Part shown: piece after piece, positions 8,010 to 17,414 of the stretch
How the letters are laid out: the number at the start of each line of letters is the position of its first letter
How positions within the stretch are numbered: position 1 is the stretch's first letter
Origin: Actinomycetes bacterium
Lineage (GTDB): Bacteria; Actinomycetota; Actinomycetes; Streptosporangiales; Streptosporangiaceae
Length of the DNA: 62,976 nucleotides
Reading direction: 5' to 3'
NCBI GenBank assembly: GCA_021793235.1
Contig: JAJYTD010000020.1
Span: forward strand, 1 to 62,976
Position numbers and translations under genes: made by a program
Notes under the pieces: model-generated
What the model was told of the DNA's origin: nothing
Databases searched by the model: none
What the model saw: the letters and a program-made list of their open reading frames with translations, nothing else

Positions 8010-9227
8010 ATGGCCAAGATCAAGGTTGCCAATCCCGTAGTAGAGCTCGACGGCGACGAGATGACCCGGATCATCTGGTCCTTCATCAAGGACCGGCTGA
8101 TCCTGCCCTACCTGGACGTCGACCTGAAGTACTACGACCTCGGCATCGAGGAGCGCGACCGCACCGACGACCAGATCACGGTCGACGCCGCGAACGCGAT
8201 CAAGGAACACGGGGTCGGTGTCAAGTGCGCGACCATCACGCCGGATGAGGCCCGGGTCGAGGAGTTCGGCCTGAAGAAGATGTGGCGCTCCCCCAACGGC
8301 ACCATCCGCAACATCCTCGGCGGCGTCGTCTTCCGCGAGCCCATCATCTGCCAGAACGTGCCGCGGCTGGTCCCCGGCTGGACCCAGCCGATCATCATCG
8401 GCCGTCACGCCCACGGCGACCAGTACAAGGCGAGCGACTTCAAGGTGCCCGGCCCCGGCACCGTGACCATCACCTACACGCCCGATGAGGGCGGCGAGCC
8501 CATCGAGATGGAGGTCGCGAACTTCCCCGAGGGCGGCGGCGTCGCGATGGGCATGTACAACTACCGCCGGTCCATCGAGGACTTCGCCCGCGCCAGCTTC
8601 AACTACGGCCTGGACCGCGGGTACCCGGTGTACATGTCGACCAAGAACACGATCCTCAAGGCCTACGACGGCATGTTCAAGGACGTGTTCGCCGAGATCT
8701 TCGAGAGCGAGTTCAGGGAGAAGTTCGACGCGGCCGGCCTCACCTATGAGCACCGGCTGATCGACGACATGGTGGCCGCCGCGCTCAAGTGGGAGGGCGG
8801 CTACGTCTGGGCCTGCAAGAACTACGACGGCGACGTCCAGTCCGACACCGTCGCGCAGGGCTTCGGTTCGCTGGGCCTCATGACCTCGGTGCTGCGCACC
8901 GCCGACGGCCGCACCGTCGAGGCCGAGGCCGCGCACGGCACGGTCACCCGGCACTACCGCCAGCACCAGCAGGGCAAGCCGACCTCCACCAACCCGATCG
9001 CCTCCATCTTCGCCTGGACGCGGGGCCTGGAGCACCGCGGCAAGCTCGACAACACCCCCGCGGTGGTCGAGTTCGCCACCACGCTGGAGGACGTCGTCGT
9101 CAAGACCGTCGAGGGCGGCCAGATGACCAAGGACCTCGCGCTGCTGGTCGGCGGCGACCAGGAGTGGCTCACCACCGAGCAGTTCCTCGCCGTGCTGGAC
9201 GAGAACCTGCAGAAGCGCCTGGCCTGA
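8010..9227 (+). CDS. icd: NADP-dependent isocitrate dehydrogenase
   Basis: 405 residues, homodimeric eukaryotic-type IDH (IDH1/2-like subfamily), not the E. coli type. Recognisable blocks are [12 protein letters not shown] near the N-terminus, [45 protein letters not shown] (substrate and metal contacts) and [13 protein letters not shown] near residue 310. It oxidises isocitrate to 2-oxoglutarate in the TCA cycle. Start ATG 8010, preceded by AAGGGACAG. A long leader (over 150 nt after the DUF3017 stop) suggests its own promoter. A strong terminator follows at 9248-9273. Confidence 0.95.
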   Translation: MAKIKVANPVVELDGDEMTRIIWSFIKDRLILPYLDVDLKYYDLGIEERDRTDDQITVDAANAIKEHGVGVKCATITPDEARVEEFGLKKMWRSPNGTIRNILGGVVFREPIICQNVPRLVPGWTQPIIIGRHAHGDQYKASDFKVPGPGTVTITYTPDEGGEPIEMEVANFPEGGGVAMGMYNYRRSIEDFARASFNYGLDRGYPVYMSTKNTILKAYDGMFKDVFAEIFESEFREKFDAAGLTYEHRLIDDMVAAALKWEGGYVWACKNYDGDVQSDTVAQGFGSLGLMTSVLRTADGRTVEAEAAHGTVTRHYRQHQQGKPTSTNPIASIFAWTRGLEHRGKLDNTPAVVEFATTLEDVVVKTVEGGQMTKDLALLVGGDQEWLTTEQFLAVLDENLQKRLA

Positions 9228-9247
9228 CCCGCGCCGCGCCTGGTTCC

Positions 9248-9273
9248 GGCCGCCCCGCCGCAGCGGGGCGGCC
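9248..9273 (+). terminator. icd terminator
   Basis: GGCCGCCCCGC (9248-9258) and GCGGGGCGGCC (9263-9273) form a perfect 11-bp stem with a CGCA loop, followed by TTCT. It lies 21 nt after the icd stop codon. Confidence 0.85.
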
Positions 9274-9533
9274 TTCTGCTGAGAAAGTCGCGGCGTTTTC
9301 CCTCGGGGATGCGGCCGCGGATGCAAGAATGTACTGTGTAGGCACCGTCGGTGATGAACCCCAGGCAGTGCGGCATACGCCACTCCGTCGAGGTTCGTAC
9401 ATTTGGCGAATATTGTCCTATTATTGGGGATATGCTCCACTGGGATGACTGGTGGGGGACAACAAGGTCATCCTGACTGACGTGCCGGCCACGCGCCCGC
9501 TGGGGGGTAGGCGCGCGCGGTGCGGAACGTCAA

Positions 9534-9568
9534 AGAAGGGCCCGTCGCCTCGTGCGGCGGGCCCTTCT
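9534..9568. terminator. Stem-loop terminator before DUF3618
   Basis: AGAAGGGCCCG (9534-9544) pairs with CGGGCCCTTCT (9558-9568). The 13-nt interior can partly pair too. It is 6 nt beyond the DUF3618 stop, so it probably ends that minus-strand operon; on the plus strand it would end any transcript from the AT-rich block upstream. Confidence 0.75.
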
Positions 9569-9573
9569 GATTC

Positions 9574-10011
9574 TCATCCACCGAACGGCCGTCGCCGAAA
9601 GGCCGACACGGCGCCCCGGGGAGGCGGGACGGCGATGCGGGGACGGGTGGCACGGCGGCCGCCGCGGGCGCGGGCGCGGGCCGCAACCGCGACCGCTGCG
9701 GCGAGAAGGAGTCCTCCGGCCGCCGAAACGGCGATCAGCCGCTTTCCGGTGATCGCGGCCCGCACGTCCTTGGCCATGTGCCGGGTCCGGGCGCGGAGGT
9801 CGGCACGCGCGGCCAGCTCCTCGATCGTGGCCCCGAGCTCCCGGCACCGGAGCTCGATGTCCTCGCGGACCCGCATGAGCTCGTCGTCAGGGCTTTGGCC
9901 GCCGGTCGGCTGGACTTCGCGCGGCCGGTCATCAGCAGGCCGGCCGTCAGAGAGGTGGGCGCCGGAGGGACGGATGCCAGAGTTCCGGTACCCGGTGGTG
10001 TACTCGGTCAA
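9574..10011 (-). CDS. DUF3618 membrane-anchored protein
   Basis: 145 residues. The core SPDDELMRVREDIELRCRELGATIEELAARADL followed by TRHMAKDVRAAITGKRLIAVS is characteristic of DUF3618 proteins: an N-terminal helical segment, then a single transmembrane helix (about residues 97-112, AGGLLLAAAVAVAARAR), then a basic tail. Start TTG 10011 overlaps the stop of the upstream holin-like gene (TTGA), so the two are co-translated. It is probably envelope-associated; the function is not known. Confidence 0.78.
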   Translation of the reverse strand: MTEYTTGYRNSGIRPSGAHLSDGRPADDRPREVQPTGGQSPDDELMRVREDIELRCRELGATIEELAARADLRARTRHMAKDVRAAITGKRLIAVSAAGGLLLAAAVAVAARARARGGRRATRPRIAVPPPRGAVSAFRRRPFGG

Positions 10012-10427
10012 TGCCCCGCCCTCTCCCGGACCTCGTCGATGTTGCGGCGGATGCTCTTTGATGCCTCCTGCGGCAGCAGAGGCGCGGCCGTGCGCACCTG
10101 GTTGCGGCCCAGCAGGGCCAACAGGCCGGCCGCGGCGAGCAGCACCGCGCCGACGATGAGCGCCGCGGCCCAGCCGGGTAGCACGAGCGCCAGCGCCAGA
10201 ATCGCGGCGGTGACGACCGCGCCCGTGCCGAAAAGGGCGAGCACCCCGCTCACGCCGAACATCCCCGCGCCACGGCCGAGGTGGCGGCCCTTCTCCCACA
10301 TCTCCAGGCGGGCCAGCCGCAGCTCGTCGCGGATCAGCAGCGCGATCTGCTCGGCGGCCTGCCTGATCAGCTCGGCGGTCGACCGCTCCGATGCCCCAGC
10401 GGGCTGGTGGCCGACATGTGCGGTCAT
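10008..10427 (-). CDS. Phage holin family (holin superfamily III-like) membrane protein
   Basis: 139 residues from ATG 10427 with AAGGGAG upstream. The N-terminal helix STAELIRQAAEQIALLIRDELRLARLEMWEK and two transmembrane helices (VSGVLALFGTGAVVTAAILA, AALIVGAVLLAAAGLLALLG) match the actinobacterial holin-like family found beside DUF3618. Despite the name there is no sign of a prophage here. The pair is common in actinobacterial genomes and is presumed to act in the envelope. Confidence 0.8.
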   Translation of the reverse strand: MTAHVGHQPAGASERSTAELIRQAAEQIALLIRDELRLARLEMWEKGRHLGRGAGMFGVSGVLALFGTGAVVTAAILALALVLPGWAAALIVGAVLLAAAGLLALLGRNQVRTAAPLLPQEASKSIRRNIDEVRERAGH

Positions 10428-10646
10428 GATCGGCTCCCTTTCGTCCATGGATCCGGCTCTGGATACACGGCTGCCCGCCAAACCGGTGTTCAACCGTCGC
10501 GGCGCGGCGGGACCCGGCAGGCCAGGACACCGACCACCCGGGCCGCGGCGCCGCGGACACCGCCGCGCACAGCAGAACGCCCCGCCGCCCACAGCCCAGG
10601 ACGGGCGGGCGGCGAGGCGCCGACAGCGCGGACGCTCCCATGGACG

Positions 10647-11867
10647 TCAGTCCTGGAGCGCCTCCTTGGGAATCTCCTCGCCGGCCTGCATGGCGGAGAA
10701 CATCTGCTCGGAGAGGGCCTCGTCCCACAGCACGACCGAGCCGACCCCGTCCAGCGTCGGGGTCGACCCGACCGGGACCGCACTGGTCTGCGGGTTGTCG
10801 CGCATCGCCAGGGCCATGCGGCCGAGGTCGCTGAGATGGTCGCCCTCGTCCACCTCGAATGTCGCGGTCCCCTCGGTGACCAGCGGGATCGAGGTGAAGG
10901 GGTTGAGCAGTGTCCCCGGGTCGGTGGCCTTGGAGATCAGCGCGCTGAAGAACTCGCGCTGGCGCTGGATCCGGTCCAGGTCGGCGCGCACGGTGGCGCG
11001 GGTGCGCACGTAGCCGAGCGCCGTCGCGCCGTCCATCTCCTGGCAGCCGGCCTCGATGTCCAACCCGGCCTTGGGGTCCTCGATCGCCTCTTCGGGGCAC
11101 ATCTCGACACCGCCCACGGCGTCGACGATGTCGACGAACCCGGCGAACCCGATCTCCACGTAGTGGTCGATGTGTACACCGCTGGCCTGCTCGAACGTCT
11201 GCACCAGGGTGGCCGGACCGCCGCCCAGGTCTGAGGAGAACGCGGCGTTGATCTTGTTCTCGCCGATCTCGGGGATGGGAACGTAGGAGTCGCGAGGCAC
11301 GCTGATGATGGTGGGCTTGCCCTCCTCGGGGACGTAGAGCACCATGATCGTGTCGGTGCGCTTGCCCTCGGCCTGCCCGGTGCGCAGGTCCTGCCGGTCC
11401 TCGTCGGTCAGCCCTTCGCGGCTGTCCGAACCGACGATCATGTAGGTGTCGCCCGGTTGGTCCTCGGGGCGGCCCTCGTAGTCCGGCAGCGCTTCGACCC
11501 GCTCCAGCCGGGAGTCCGCCCAGAAGTAGAAGGCCGTCGGGATCAGGACCAGCAGTACCAGGACGAGAACGGTGATCTGCTTGGCGCGCCTGCGCCGGGC
11601 TTCGCGTTCCCGCCGCGTGCGCCCGGTCCCGTCATAGACCCGGCCTCCTTTGGAGGAGGGCCGGCGCGGCGGGCCGTCCTCTACCGGGGGCAGCCGCCGG
11701 GTAGCGGCGGAACCCGCGCCGACGGACGACCGCTCGGAGCTGCGCGTCCGGTAGAGCTTCTCGATTTCATCGGCTCCGCCACTGGGGCTCCGGCGGAACA
11801 CCGCGGTCCGATCAGCGTCATTACCAGACGTTGACCTGCTATTTCGCTTACTCGGCCCTTCAGCCAT
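10647..11867 (-). CDS. LytR-CpsA-Psr (LCP) family transferase
   Basis: 406 residues if started at ATG 11867 (an in-frame ATG at 11936 lacks a ribosome site; GGGAG lies very close to 11867). A long basic cytoplasmic N-terminus is followed by one transmembrane helix (ITVLVLVLLVLIPTAFYFWA) and an extracellular LCP domain: SDSREGLTDED, KRTDTIMVLYVP, ISVPRDSYVPIP, KINAAF, IDHYVEIGFAGFVDIVDAVGG and the Arg-rich RTRATVRADLDRIQRQREF. LCP enzymes move undecaprenyl-linked polymers onto peptidoglycan or arabinogalactan. No LytR_C domain follows. An array of 11-bp repeats lies 165-210 bp upstream. Confidence 0.88.
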   Translation of the reverse strand: MAEGPSKRNSRSTSGNDADRTAVFRRSPSGGADEIEKLYRTRSSERSSVGAGSAATRRLPPVEDGPPRRPSSKGGRVYDGTGRTRREREARRRRAKQITVLVLVLLVLIPTAFYFWADSRLERVEALPDYEGRPEDQPGDTYMIVGSDSREGLTDEDRQDLRTGQAEGKRTDTIMVLYVPEEGKPTIISVPRDSYVPIPEIGENKINAAFSSDLGGGPATLVQTFEQASGVHIDHYVEIGFAGFVDIVDAVGGVEMCPEEAIEDPKAGLDIEAGCQEMDGATALGYVRTRATVRADLDRIQRQREFFSALISKATDPGTLLNPFTSIPLVTEGTATFEVDEGDHLSDLGRMALAMRDNPQTSAVPVGSTPTLDGVGSVVLWDEALSEQMFSAMQAGEEIPKEALQD

Positions 11868-12031
11868 CGCTCCCGGCCGCCTATCTGTCGAACATCCGCG
11901 CGGATCGCCGCCTTCATCCCTTGTGACGAGGGACATGGTAGTTCGGTTCAGGTCTTTGCGGACACGCGGCCGTGCCCGCGGGCGGGCGGCCCGCGGTCGG
12001 CGCCGGCTTTGCCTGCGGATTGTTCACGTAC

Positions 12032-12075
12032 TACCCGCGGATTACCCGTGGGTTACCCGCGGACTGCCCGCGACT
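12032..12075. repeat. Four tandem 11-bp direct repeats
   Basis: Units TACCCGCGGAT (12032-12042), TACCCGTGGGT, TACCCGCGGAC and TGCCCGCGACT follow each other without gaps. The 11-bp period is close to one helical turn, the pattern of regulator arrays such as PhoP or SARP sites. It lies between galK and the upstream side of the LCP gene, outside any reading frame. Confidence 0.65.
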
Positions 12076-12133
12076 CGGGTGCTGATGGCGGTGCACCGGG
12101 CAGCCGGACCCTCCTCGCCGCCCCGCCCGGCCC

Positions 12134-13405
12134 TCACCGGACGCGCCGCGCCCCGGCGGAGGGGAGAGCCGCACGCAGCGCGGGGGAGTGCCACCCCTTG
12201 TCGGCGAATGCCGCACCGACCGCTTCCTGCACGGAGCCCAGGCGCTCCTCGGGGACCAGGGCGATCGCGCTGCCGCCGAACCCGCCTCCGGTCATCCGCG
12301 CTCCTCGTGCGCCGGCGGCCACGGCCGCCTCCACGGCCAGGTCCAGCTCGGGGGTGGAGATCTCGAACTGGTCGCGCATCGACAGGTGCGAGGCGGTGAA
12401 GAGCGCCCCCAGATCCGGCAGCGCCCCCGCGCGCATGAGGCCGACCGCGGCGTTCACCCGGTGGATTTCGGTCACCACGTGCCGCACCCGCTTGACCAGT
12501 ACGGGGTCTGCCAACCGGGGCAGCGCCTCGCCGAGGTCCTCGACGTCGCGCAGCGCCTCGACCCCGAGGCGCTGCGCGGCGCGCTCGCACTCGGCGCGCC
12601 GTGCGGCGTATCCGCTCGCCGGGTCGCTGAGCCGGTGCTGTACCCGGGTGTCGATGATGAGCAGCCGCAACCCGGCCTCGTCCAGCGCGAACGGAACATT
12701 GCGGGCGCCCTCGGTGCGGCAGTCCAGGAATAGCGCGTGTCCCTGCGTGCAGCGCAGCGACGCGCTCTGGTCCATGATGCCGGTGGGCGCGCCGACGAAC
12801 GCGTTCTCCGCCCGGCGGGCGGTGCGCGCCATGGCGGGCAGGTCACCCGAGAGGCCGCCGAGGTCGAAGACCTCGGTCAGCGCCAGCAGGGTGGCGCATT
12901 CCAGCGCGGCGGAGGAGGAGAGCGCCGCGCCGACGGGCAGGTCGGAGTCGAGCAGGATCCGCGCGCCCGTCCCCGGGTCCAGGTGCCCGGCCTCACGGGC
13001 GGCCCAGAACACGCCCGCGACATAGGACGCCCATCCGGTGACCGAGGGGCGGGCCGCGTCCAGCTCCGAGACCCGGAAGCGGACGTGCTCGCCGGGGCGC
13101 TGCGCGCTGCGGACGTCGACCGCGCCGTCCTCGGCCGGGGCCAGGGCCACAGACACCCCCCACGGCAACGCCATGGGCAGCACCAGGCCGTCGTTGTAGT
13201 CGGTGTGCTCGCCCATGAGGTTGACCCGGCCGGGCGCACGCCACACCCCGGTCGGCCGCACCCCGTAGGCATCGGCGAAGGACGCGGCGAGATCGTCAGC
13301 GTCAACGGTGGGATTGACCTGCCACTCCTCGCTTTCGGTGACCGCGGGCCGGGGCGGCCGCGCCTGGTGCGTGAAGCGGCGGAGCAGTTTTCGCAGCGCG
13401 CTCAT
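12134..13405 (-). CDS. galK: Galactokinase
   Basis: 423 residues, GHMP kinase family. The galactokinase signature [19 protein letters not shown] lies near residue 54, the ATP loop [14 protein letters not shown] near residue 150, and the third GHMP motif [15 protein letters not shown] near residue 375. It phosphorylates galactose at C1 in the Leloir pathway. ATG 13405 overlaps the galE stop (ATGA). It is the last gene of a galT-galE-galK operon, the same order as in Streptomyces. The first 40 residues ([16 protein letters not shown]) extend beyond the usual N-terminus. Confidence 0.95.
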   Translation of the reverse strand: MSALRKLLRRFTHQARPPRPAVTESEEWQVNPTVDADDLAASFADAYGVRPTGVWRAPGRVNLMGEHTDYNDGLVLPMALPWGVSVALAPAEDGAVDVRSAQRPGEHVRFRVSELDAARPSVTGWASYVAGVFWAAREAGHLDPGTGARILLDSDLPVGAALSSSAALECATLLALTEVFDLGGLSGDLPAMARTARRAENAFVGAPTGIMDQSASLRCTQGHALFLDCRTEGARNVPFALDEAGLRLLIIDTRVQHRLSDPASGYAARRAECERAAQRLGVEALRDVEDLGEALPRLADPVLVKRVRHVVTEIHRVNAAVGLMRAGALPDLGALFTASHLSMRDQFEISTPELDLAVEAAVAAGARGARMTGGGFGGSAIALVPEERLGSVQEAVGAAFADKGWHSPALRAALPSAGARRVR

Positions 13406-14397
13406 GCGGCACCGCCCGCGCGTGCGCCCAACGCCGCCGCCTGCTGTTCGCCGCCGTGGAACGCCCACGCGTCGGCCACGATCTCGCGCAGCGACGGCCG
13501 CTGCGGCGACCATCCGAGGTCGTGCCGGGCGCGGGCGCTGGAGGCCACCAGGACCGCCGGGTCGCCGGGGCGGCGCTTGGCGGGCACCACCGGGATCGGA
13601 TGCCCGGTGACCTCGCGGCAGACCTCGATGACCTCGCGCACCGAGAACCCGGTGCCGTTGCCGAGGTTGAAGACGCGGTGTTCACCCGGTGCGCTGCCGT
13701 CCAACGCGAGCAGGTGCGCATCGGCGAGGTCGCGGACATGGATGTAGTCGCGGACGCAGGTGCCGTCCGGTGTGGCGTAGTCCGCACCGTAGACCGCGAC
13801 CGACGCGCGCTCGCCCAGGGCGACCTGGAGCACGATCGGGATGAGGTGGGTCTCGGTGGTGTGCCGTTCGCCGAACCGGCCGTAGGCCCCGGCGACATTG
13901 AAATAGCGCAGGCTCACGGCGCCGATGCCGTGCATCCGGGCGTGTTCGGTGAGCGCGGCGTCGATCGCGGCCTTGGAGGCGCCGTAGGGGTTGCCCGGGC
14001 GTACCGGAGCCTCCTCCGGGATCGGCACCTGCTCGGGTTCGCCGTAGACGGCGGCGGTGGAGGAGAAGACGATCCTGCGGACATCGGCGGCCCGCATCGC
14101 CTCCAGCAGCGCGAGCGTTGCTCCGACGTTTCCGCTCCAGTACAGCTCGGGGCGGGCCACGGACTCCGGGACCACCGACTTGGCCGCGAAGTGCATGACC
14201 GCGTCGACGCCGTCGCTGAGGGCGGCGGCGGCCTGTTCGCGGATATCGCCCTCGATGAACGCGCAGCCGTCGGGAACGGCATCGCGGTGCCCCGTGGACA
14301 GGTTGTCGAGCACCGTCACCCGGTGCCCCGCTTCCAGCAGCCGGGCGGCGACGACGCTCCCGATGTACCCGGCGCCTCCCGTGACCAGAACCTTCAA
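13402..14397 (-). CDS. galE: UDP-glucose 4-epimerase
   Basis: 331 residues, extended short-chain dehydrogenase fold. The NAD-binding [17 protein letters not shown] is at the N-terminus, [11 protein letters not shown] carries the catalytic Ser/Thr region, and YGASKAAID supplies the Tyr-x3-Lys pair near residue 146. Interconverts UDP-galactose and UDP-glucose. It lies between galT (gap 27 nt) and galK (4-nt overlap). Because the window also has UDP-glucose dehydrogenase and glycosyltransferases, its product may also feed envelope polymers. Confidence 0.95.
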   Translation of the reverse strand: MKVLVTGGAGYIGSVVAARLLEAGHRVTVLDNLSTGHRDAVPDGCAFIEGDIREQAAAALSDGVDAVMHFAAKSVVPESVARPELYWSGNVGATLALLEAMRAADVRRIVFSSTAAVYGEPEQVPIPEEAPVRPGNPYGASKAAIDAALTEHARMHGIGAVSLRYFNVAGAYGRFGERHTTETHLIPIVLQVALGERASVAVYGADYATPDGTCVRDYIHVRDLADAHLLALDGSAPGEHRVFNLGNGTGFSVREVIEVCREVTGHPIPVVPAKRRPGDPAVLVASSARARHDLGWSPQRPSLREIVADAWAFHGGEQQAAALGARAGGAA

Positions 14398-14424
14398 CTC
14401 TTCTCCTCGGCTGTCTCGGCTGCT

Positions 14425-15558
14425 TCAGGACGCGGCGCCGGACGGAAGGGACGCGCGCAGTCGGCGGGCGGCGTCCTCCGGGGCGATGTCGTTGATCCAC
14501 GCGGCCATTCCCGACTCCGACCCGGCCAGGTACTTCAGCTTGCCAGGTGCGCGCCTGAGGGTGAACAACTGCAGGTGCGCCGCGAAGTCGGCGTCGGGGG
14601 TGCCGGAGGTGTCGACCGGGGCCTGGTGCCAGGCGGAGATGTAGGGCGCGGGCGTGTCGAACAGCGCGTCGAAGGCGCGCAGCAGGTCCAGGTGGATGCG
14701 GGCGAGCTCGTCCCGCTGGGCGTCGTCCAGCATCGGCAGGGAAGGGACCCGGCGCAGGGGGAACAGGCGCACCTCGTAGGGCCAGCGGGCGGCAGCGGGG
14801 ACGAACGCGACCCAGTGCTCGCCCTCGGCGACGACCCGCACACCGGCCTTGCGCTCGTCGGCGACCACGTCGTCGAAGAGGTTGCCTCCGGTGCGTGCGC
14901 GGTGGGCGCGGGCGGCCTCCTGCATACGGGCGATGCGCGGCGGAACGAACGGGTAGCCGTAGATCTGCCCGTGCGGATGCTGCAGGGTCACCCCGATCTC
15001 GACGCCGCGGTTCTCGAACGGGTACACGTGCGCGATGTCGGGCCTGGCGGCCAGCGCCGCCGACCGGTCGGCCCAGGCCTCGATGACCGTGCGTACGCGG
15101 CGCGGCGACAGGTCGGCGAAGGAGGTGTCGTGGTCGGCGGTGAAGCAGACGACCTCACAGCGCCCAGCGCCGGGCCGGCGCATGATCGCGGGGTCGGCGG
15201 GTGCGGCGGGTGCGGCGGGTGCGGTACCGGGTGCGGCGGTGAGCGAGGGGAAGCGGTTCTCGAAGACGACCACGTCGTAGTCGTCAGCGGGGATCTCGGT
15301 GTGGCGGCCGCCGCGTGTGGGATCGAGCGGGCACTGGTCGGGCGGGGGGAGGAACGTGCGGTTCTGCCGGTGCGCGGCCAGCGCCACCCATTCGCCGAGG
15401 AGGGGGTCGTACCGGAGCTCTGCCGCCGGGGTGAAGGGGTCGAGCGGCCGCCGGTCCTTGGCCGCGGCCCGTCCGGTGTCGGGGGATTCGTCGTAGTAGA
15501 TGATCTCCCGACCATCCGCGAGACGGCCGGACGATCGAAAGATCTGTCGGTTTCGCAC
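14425..15558 (-). CDS. galT: Galactose-1-phosphate uridylyltransferase
   Basis: 377 residues, HIT-fold. The active-site LQHPHGQIYGYPF near residue 190 contains the His-x-His that forms the uridylyl intermediate, and VVFENRFPSL near residue 98 is also typical. It exchanges UMP between UDP-glucose and galactose-1-phosphate. First gene of the gal operon. The GTG start has no ribosome-binding site and lies 6 nt after a good -10 element, so the mRNA is probably leaderless. A Pro/Ala run in the region 104-117 corresponds to short DNA repeats of GTGCGGCGG. Confidence 0.94.
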   Translation of the reverse strand: MRNRQIFRSSGRLADGREIIYYDESPDTGRAAAKDRRPLDPFTPAAELRYDPLLGEWVALAAHRQNRTFLPPPDQCPLDPTRGGRHTEIPADDYDVVVFENRFPSLTAAPGTAPAAPAAPADPAIMRRPGAGRCEVVCFTADHDTSFADLSPRRVRTVIEAWADRSAALAARPDIAHVYPFENRGVEIGVTLQHPHGQIYGYPFVPPRIARMQEAARAHRARTGGNLFDDVVADERKAGVRVVAEGEHWVAFVPAAARWPYEVRLFPLRRVPSLPMLDDAQRDELARIHLDLLRAFDALFDTPAPYISAWHQAPVDTSGTPDADFAAHLQLFTLRRAPGKLKYLAGSESGMAAWINDIAPEDAARRLRASLPSGAAS

Positions 15559-15564
15559 AAGATC

Positions 15565-15593
15565 AGTCTAGGCCCCGGAGATTGCGGGGTGAA
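15565..15593 (-). promoter_or_regulatory. Likely leaderless promoter of galTEK
   Basis: Reading the minus strand: TTCACC (15593-15588), a 17-nt spacer, TAGACT (15570-15565), then 6 nt to the GTG of galT. Spacing and sequence fit a housekeeping sigma promoter whose transcript would start at or next to the initiation codon. Confidence 0.65.
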
Positions 15594-16154
15594 CTGATCG
15601 AATTTGATAGGAATTGAAAGATTTCCTTGCGGAAGGGATCTTTCTGCTGTCGGATGTGGGGTGGGGTCCCGTGCGCCGCCTGCCCTGGGCGGGCGCGCGG
15701 AAGGAGTCAGGCGGCTCTGGTGCAGGGAAGGAAACGGGCACGCACCGGCGTCGTACATTACGTATCGGTCACGCGCAGGTGCCGCCCCCTGATCTTGTGT
15801 ACCGTGAGCTGAGACCACCAAGGATGGCGCGTCCATCGGGGCCCGCTCGCCGAACGAGCCGTGTGTCAGACGGCCGGTCCGGCGCAGAGGAGTGCCCCTC
15901 GTCCGCGTGTCGTGCGATGCCGCGGTTTCCGGGACCGCCTGGGCGGTAGTGGTCCTCAGCCGGACGGGGCCATGCCGCGCTTTTCCGCCACGGTCGAGCA
16001 GGCGGCGTTGACCGAGCGGCGCTGATCCAATCGCATCCGACTCCAAAGGAGCGGTACCGGCCATGAGTCGTACCCGCAATCGGGGCACCGCCTCGCTTAT
16101 GGTGCGTCTTACGTCGGTGAGCGAGCCGACCGGACGACCGCGCGGAGGTTGATC
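15594..16154. other. Divergent intergenic region
   Basis: About 560 bp between the gal promoter and the GCS2 ligase gene. The first 50 bp are relatively AT-rich (around 15598-15630). No frame here looks like a gene and I see no strong repeat or riboswitch. GGAGG at 16144-16148 belongs to the next gene. Confidence 0.5.
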
Positions 16155-17414
16155 GTGGCCATCGAATTCAACTCGTCTGACCGCCCCACCCTCGGGGTGG
16201 AATGGGAACTGCAGCTCGTCGACGTGCGTACCCGACACCTCCGGCAGGAGGCCCAGCAGGTACTGGGCGAGCTTCCGGAACTCAGCGCGGTGGGAAACCC
16301 GCCTCTCCGGCACGAGCTCATGCAGTGCACGGTGGAGGTCGTCACCGGCATCTGCGAGACCGTCGAGGAGGCCAGGGCCGACCTCGCGGGCAGCGTCGAC
16401 CAGTTGGCCCGGGTACTGGAGCCGCGGCAGGCCGCGCTGCTGTGCGCGGGCACCCACCCGTTGGACGACTGGCGCGATCAGATCCTCTCCCCGGTGCAGC
16501 GCTACGGCGAACTCATCGACCAGATGCAGTGGCTGGCCCGGCGCATCCTCACGTTCGGGGTCCACGTCCACGTGGGGGTCCGATCGCCGGACAAGGCGAT
16601 CCCGATCCTCAACGCGCTCGCGAACTACCTGCCCCACTTTCTCGCGCTGACGGCGTCCAGTCCTTTCTGGAGCGGCCACGACACAGGGTTGGCCTCCAGC
16701 AGGTCCGTCGTCTTCGGCGCGCTTCCCACCGCGGGACCGCCGCCGAACCTGCCCCACTGGGCGGGGTTCGAGGAATATCTGGAAACCCTGCTCCGGGCAG
16801 GCACGATATCGAGTATCAAGGAAGTGTGGTGGGACATCCGCCCGCATCCCGACTTCGGCACCATCGAGATCCGGATGTTCGACGGGATCCCCACACTGCG
16901 CGAGGTCGGAATGGCCGCCGCGCTGTCCCAGAGCCTCGTGCGGCTGTTCGATCAGCAGCTCGACCGCGGCTACGGGCTCCCCAGCCCGCCCACATGGCTG
17001 GTGACCGACAACAAGTGGCGGGCGACCCGCTACGGCCTGGACGCACGCGTCATCACCGACGAACGCGGCACCACCGTGCCACTGCGGGACGACCTGTACG
17101 AACTCGTCCGTGAGCTGGAACCGGTCGCGACCCGGCTCGGCTGTGCCGAGGACCTGGACGCGGTATCGGAGGTACTGGACAAGGGCGCCTCCTACGAGCG
17201 CCAGAGGGCCATCATCGGCGAGGGCGGGACCCTCAACGATGTCGTGGACGCGCTGGCAGCGGAGTTCCGCGCCGGCGGGATCGCCCCCTCCGTGGCCTCT
17301 GTGGACCCGGGAGACAGGGCCGCCGCGGAACAGGACGGCTCCGGCGACGGCGCCGCAGACAACGATTTGCCGAAGAAGCCGAAGAACAGGGGGCCATCGC
17401 ATGCAGGGACGTGA
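16155..17414 (+). CDS. Glutamate-cysteine ligase 2 / YbdK-type carboxylate-amine ligase
   Basis: 419 residues. GTG 16155 is preferred: GGAGG (16144-16148) ends 6 nt upstream. GCS2 family features: TLGVEWELQLVD at the N-terminus (ATP/Mg-binding Glu residues), TFGVHVHVGVRSPDKAI near residue 137, WWDIRPHPDFGTIEIRMFDG near residue 220. Members join an amine to a carboxylate using ATP; weak gamma-glutamylcysteine ligase activity is known for some. An actinomycete that makes mycothiol does not need glutathione, so the true substrate is open. The stop overlaps the next gene by 14 nt. Confidence 0.85.
   Translation: MAIEFNSSDRPTLGVEWELQLVDVRTRHLRQEAQQVLGELPELSAVGNPPLRHELMQCTVEVVTGICETVEEARADLAGSVDQLARVLEPRQAALLCAGTHPLDDWRDQILSPVQRYGELIDQMQWLARRILTFGVHVHVGVRSPDKAIPILNALANYLPHFLALTASSPFWSGHDTGLASSRSVVFGALPTAGPPPNLPHWAGFEEYLETLLRAGTISSIKEVWWDIRPHPDFGTIEIRMFDGIPTLREVGMAAALSQSLVRLFDQQLDRGYGLPSPPTWLVTDNKWRATRYGLDARVITDERGTTVPLRDDLYELVRELEPVATRLGCAEDLDAVSEVLDKGASYERQRAIIGEGGTLNDVVDALAAEFRAGGIAPSVASVDPGDRAAAEQDGSGDGAADNDLPKKPKNRGPSHAGT

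Larger units (their letters stand above)
9228..9573. other. Intergenic region with two terminators and an AT-richer block
   Basis: 346 bp between icd (plus) and the DUF3618 gene (minus). It contains the icd terminator, an AT-richer stretch around 9395-9440, and a second stem-loop at 9534-9568. No protein-coding frame is convincing. The stretch from about 9440 to 9568 could be a short transcript ending in the second hairpin. Confidence 0.55.

Noticed and set aside
10008-10427. Holin-family protein as a prophage marker
   Set aside because: No other phage genes are near, and this holin-like family beside DUF3618 is part of the normal actinobacterial gene set.
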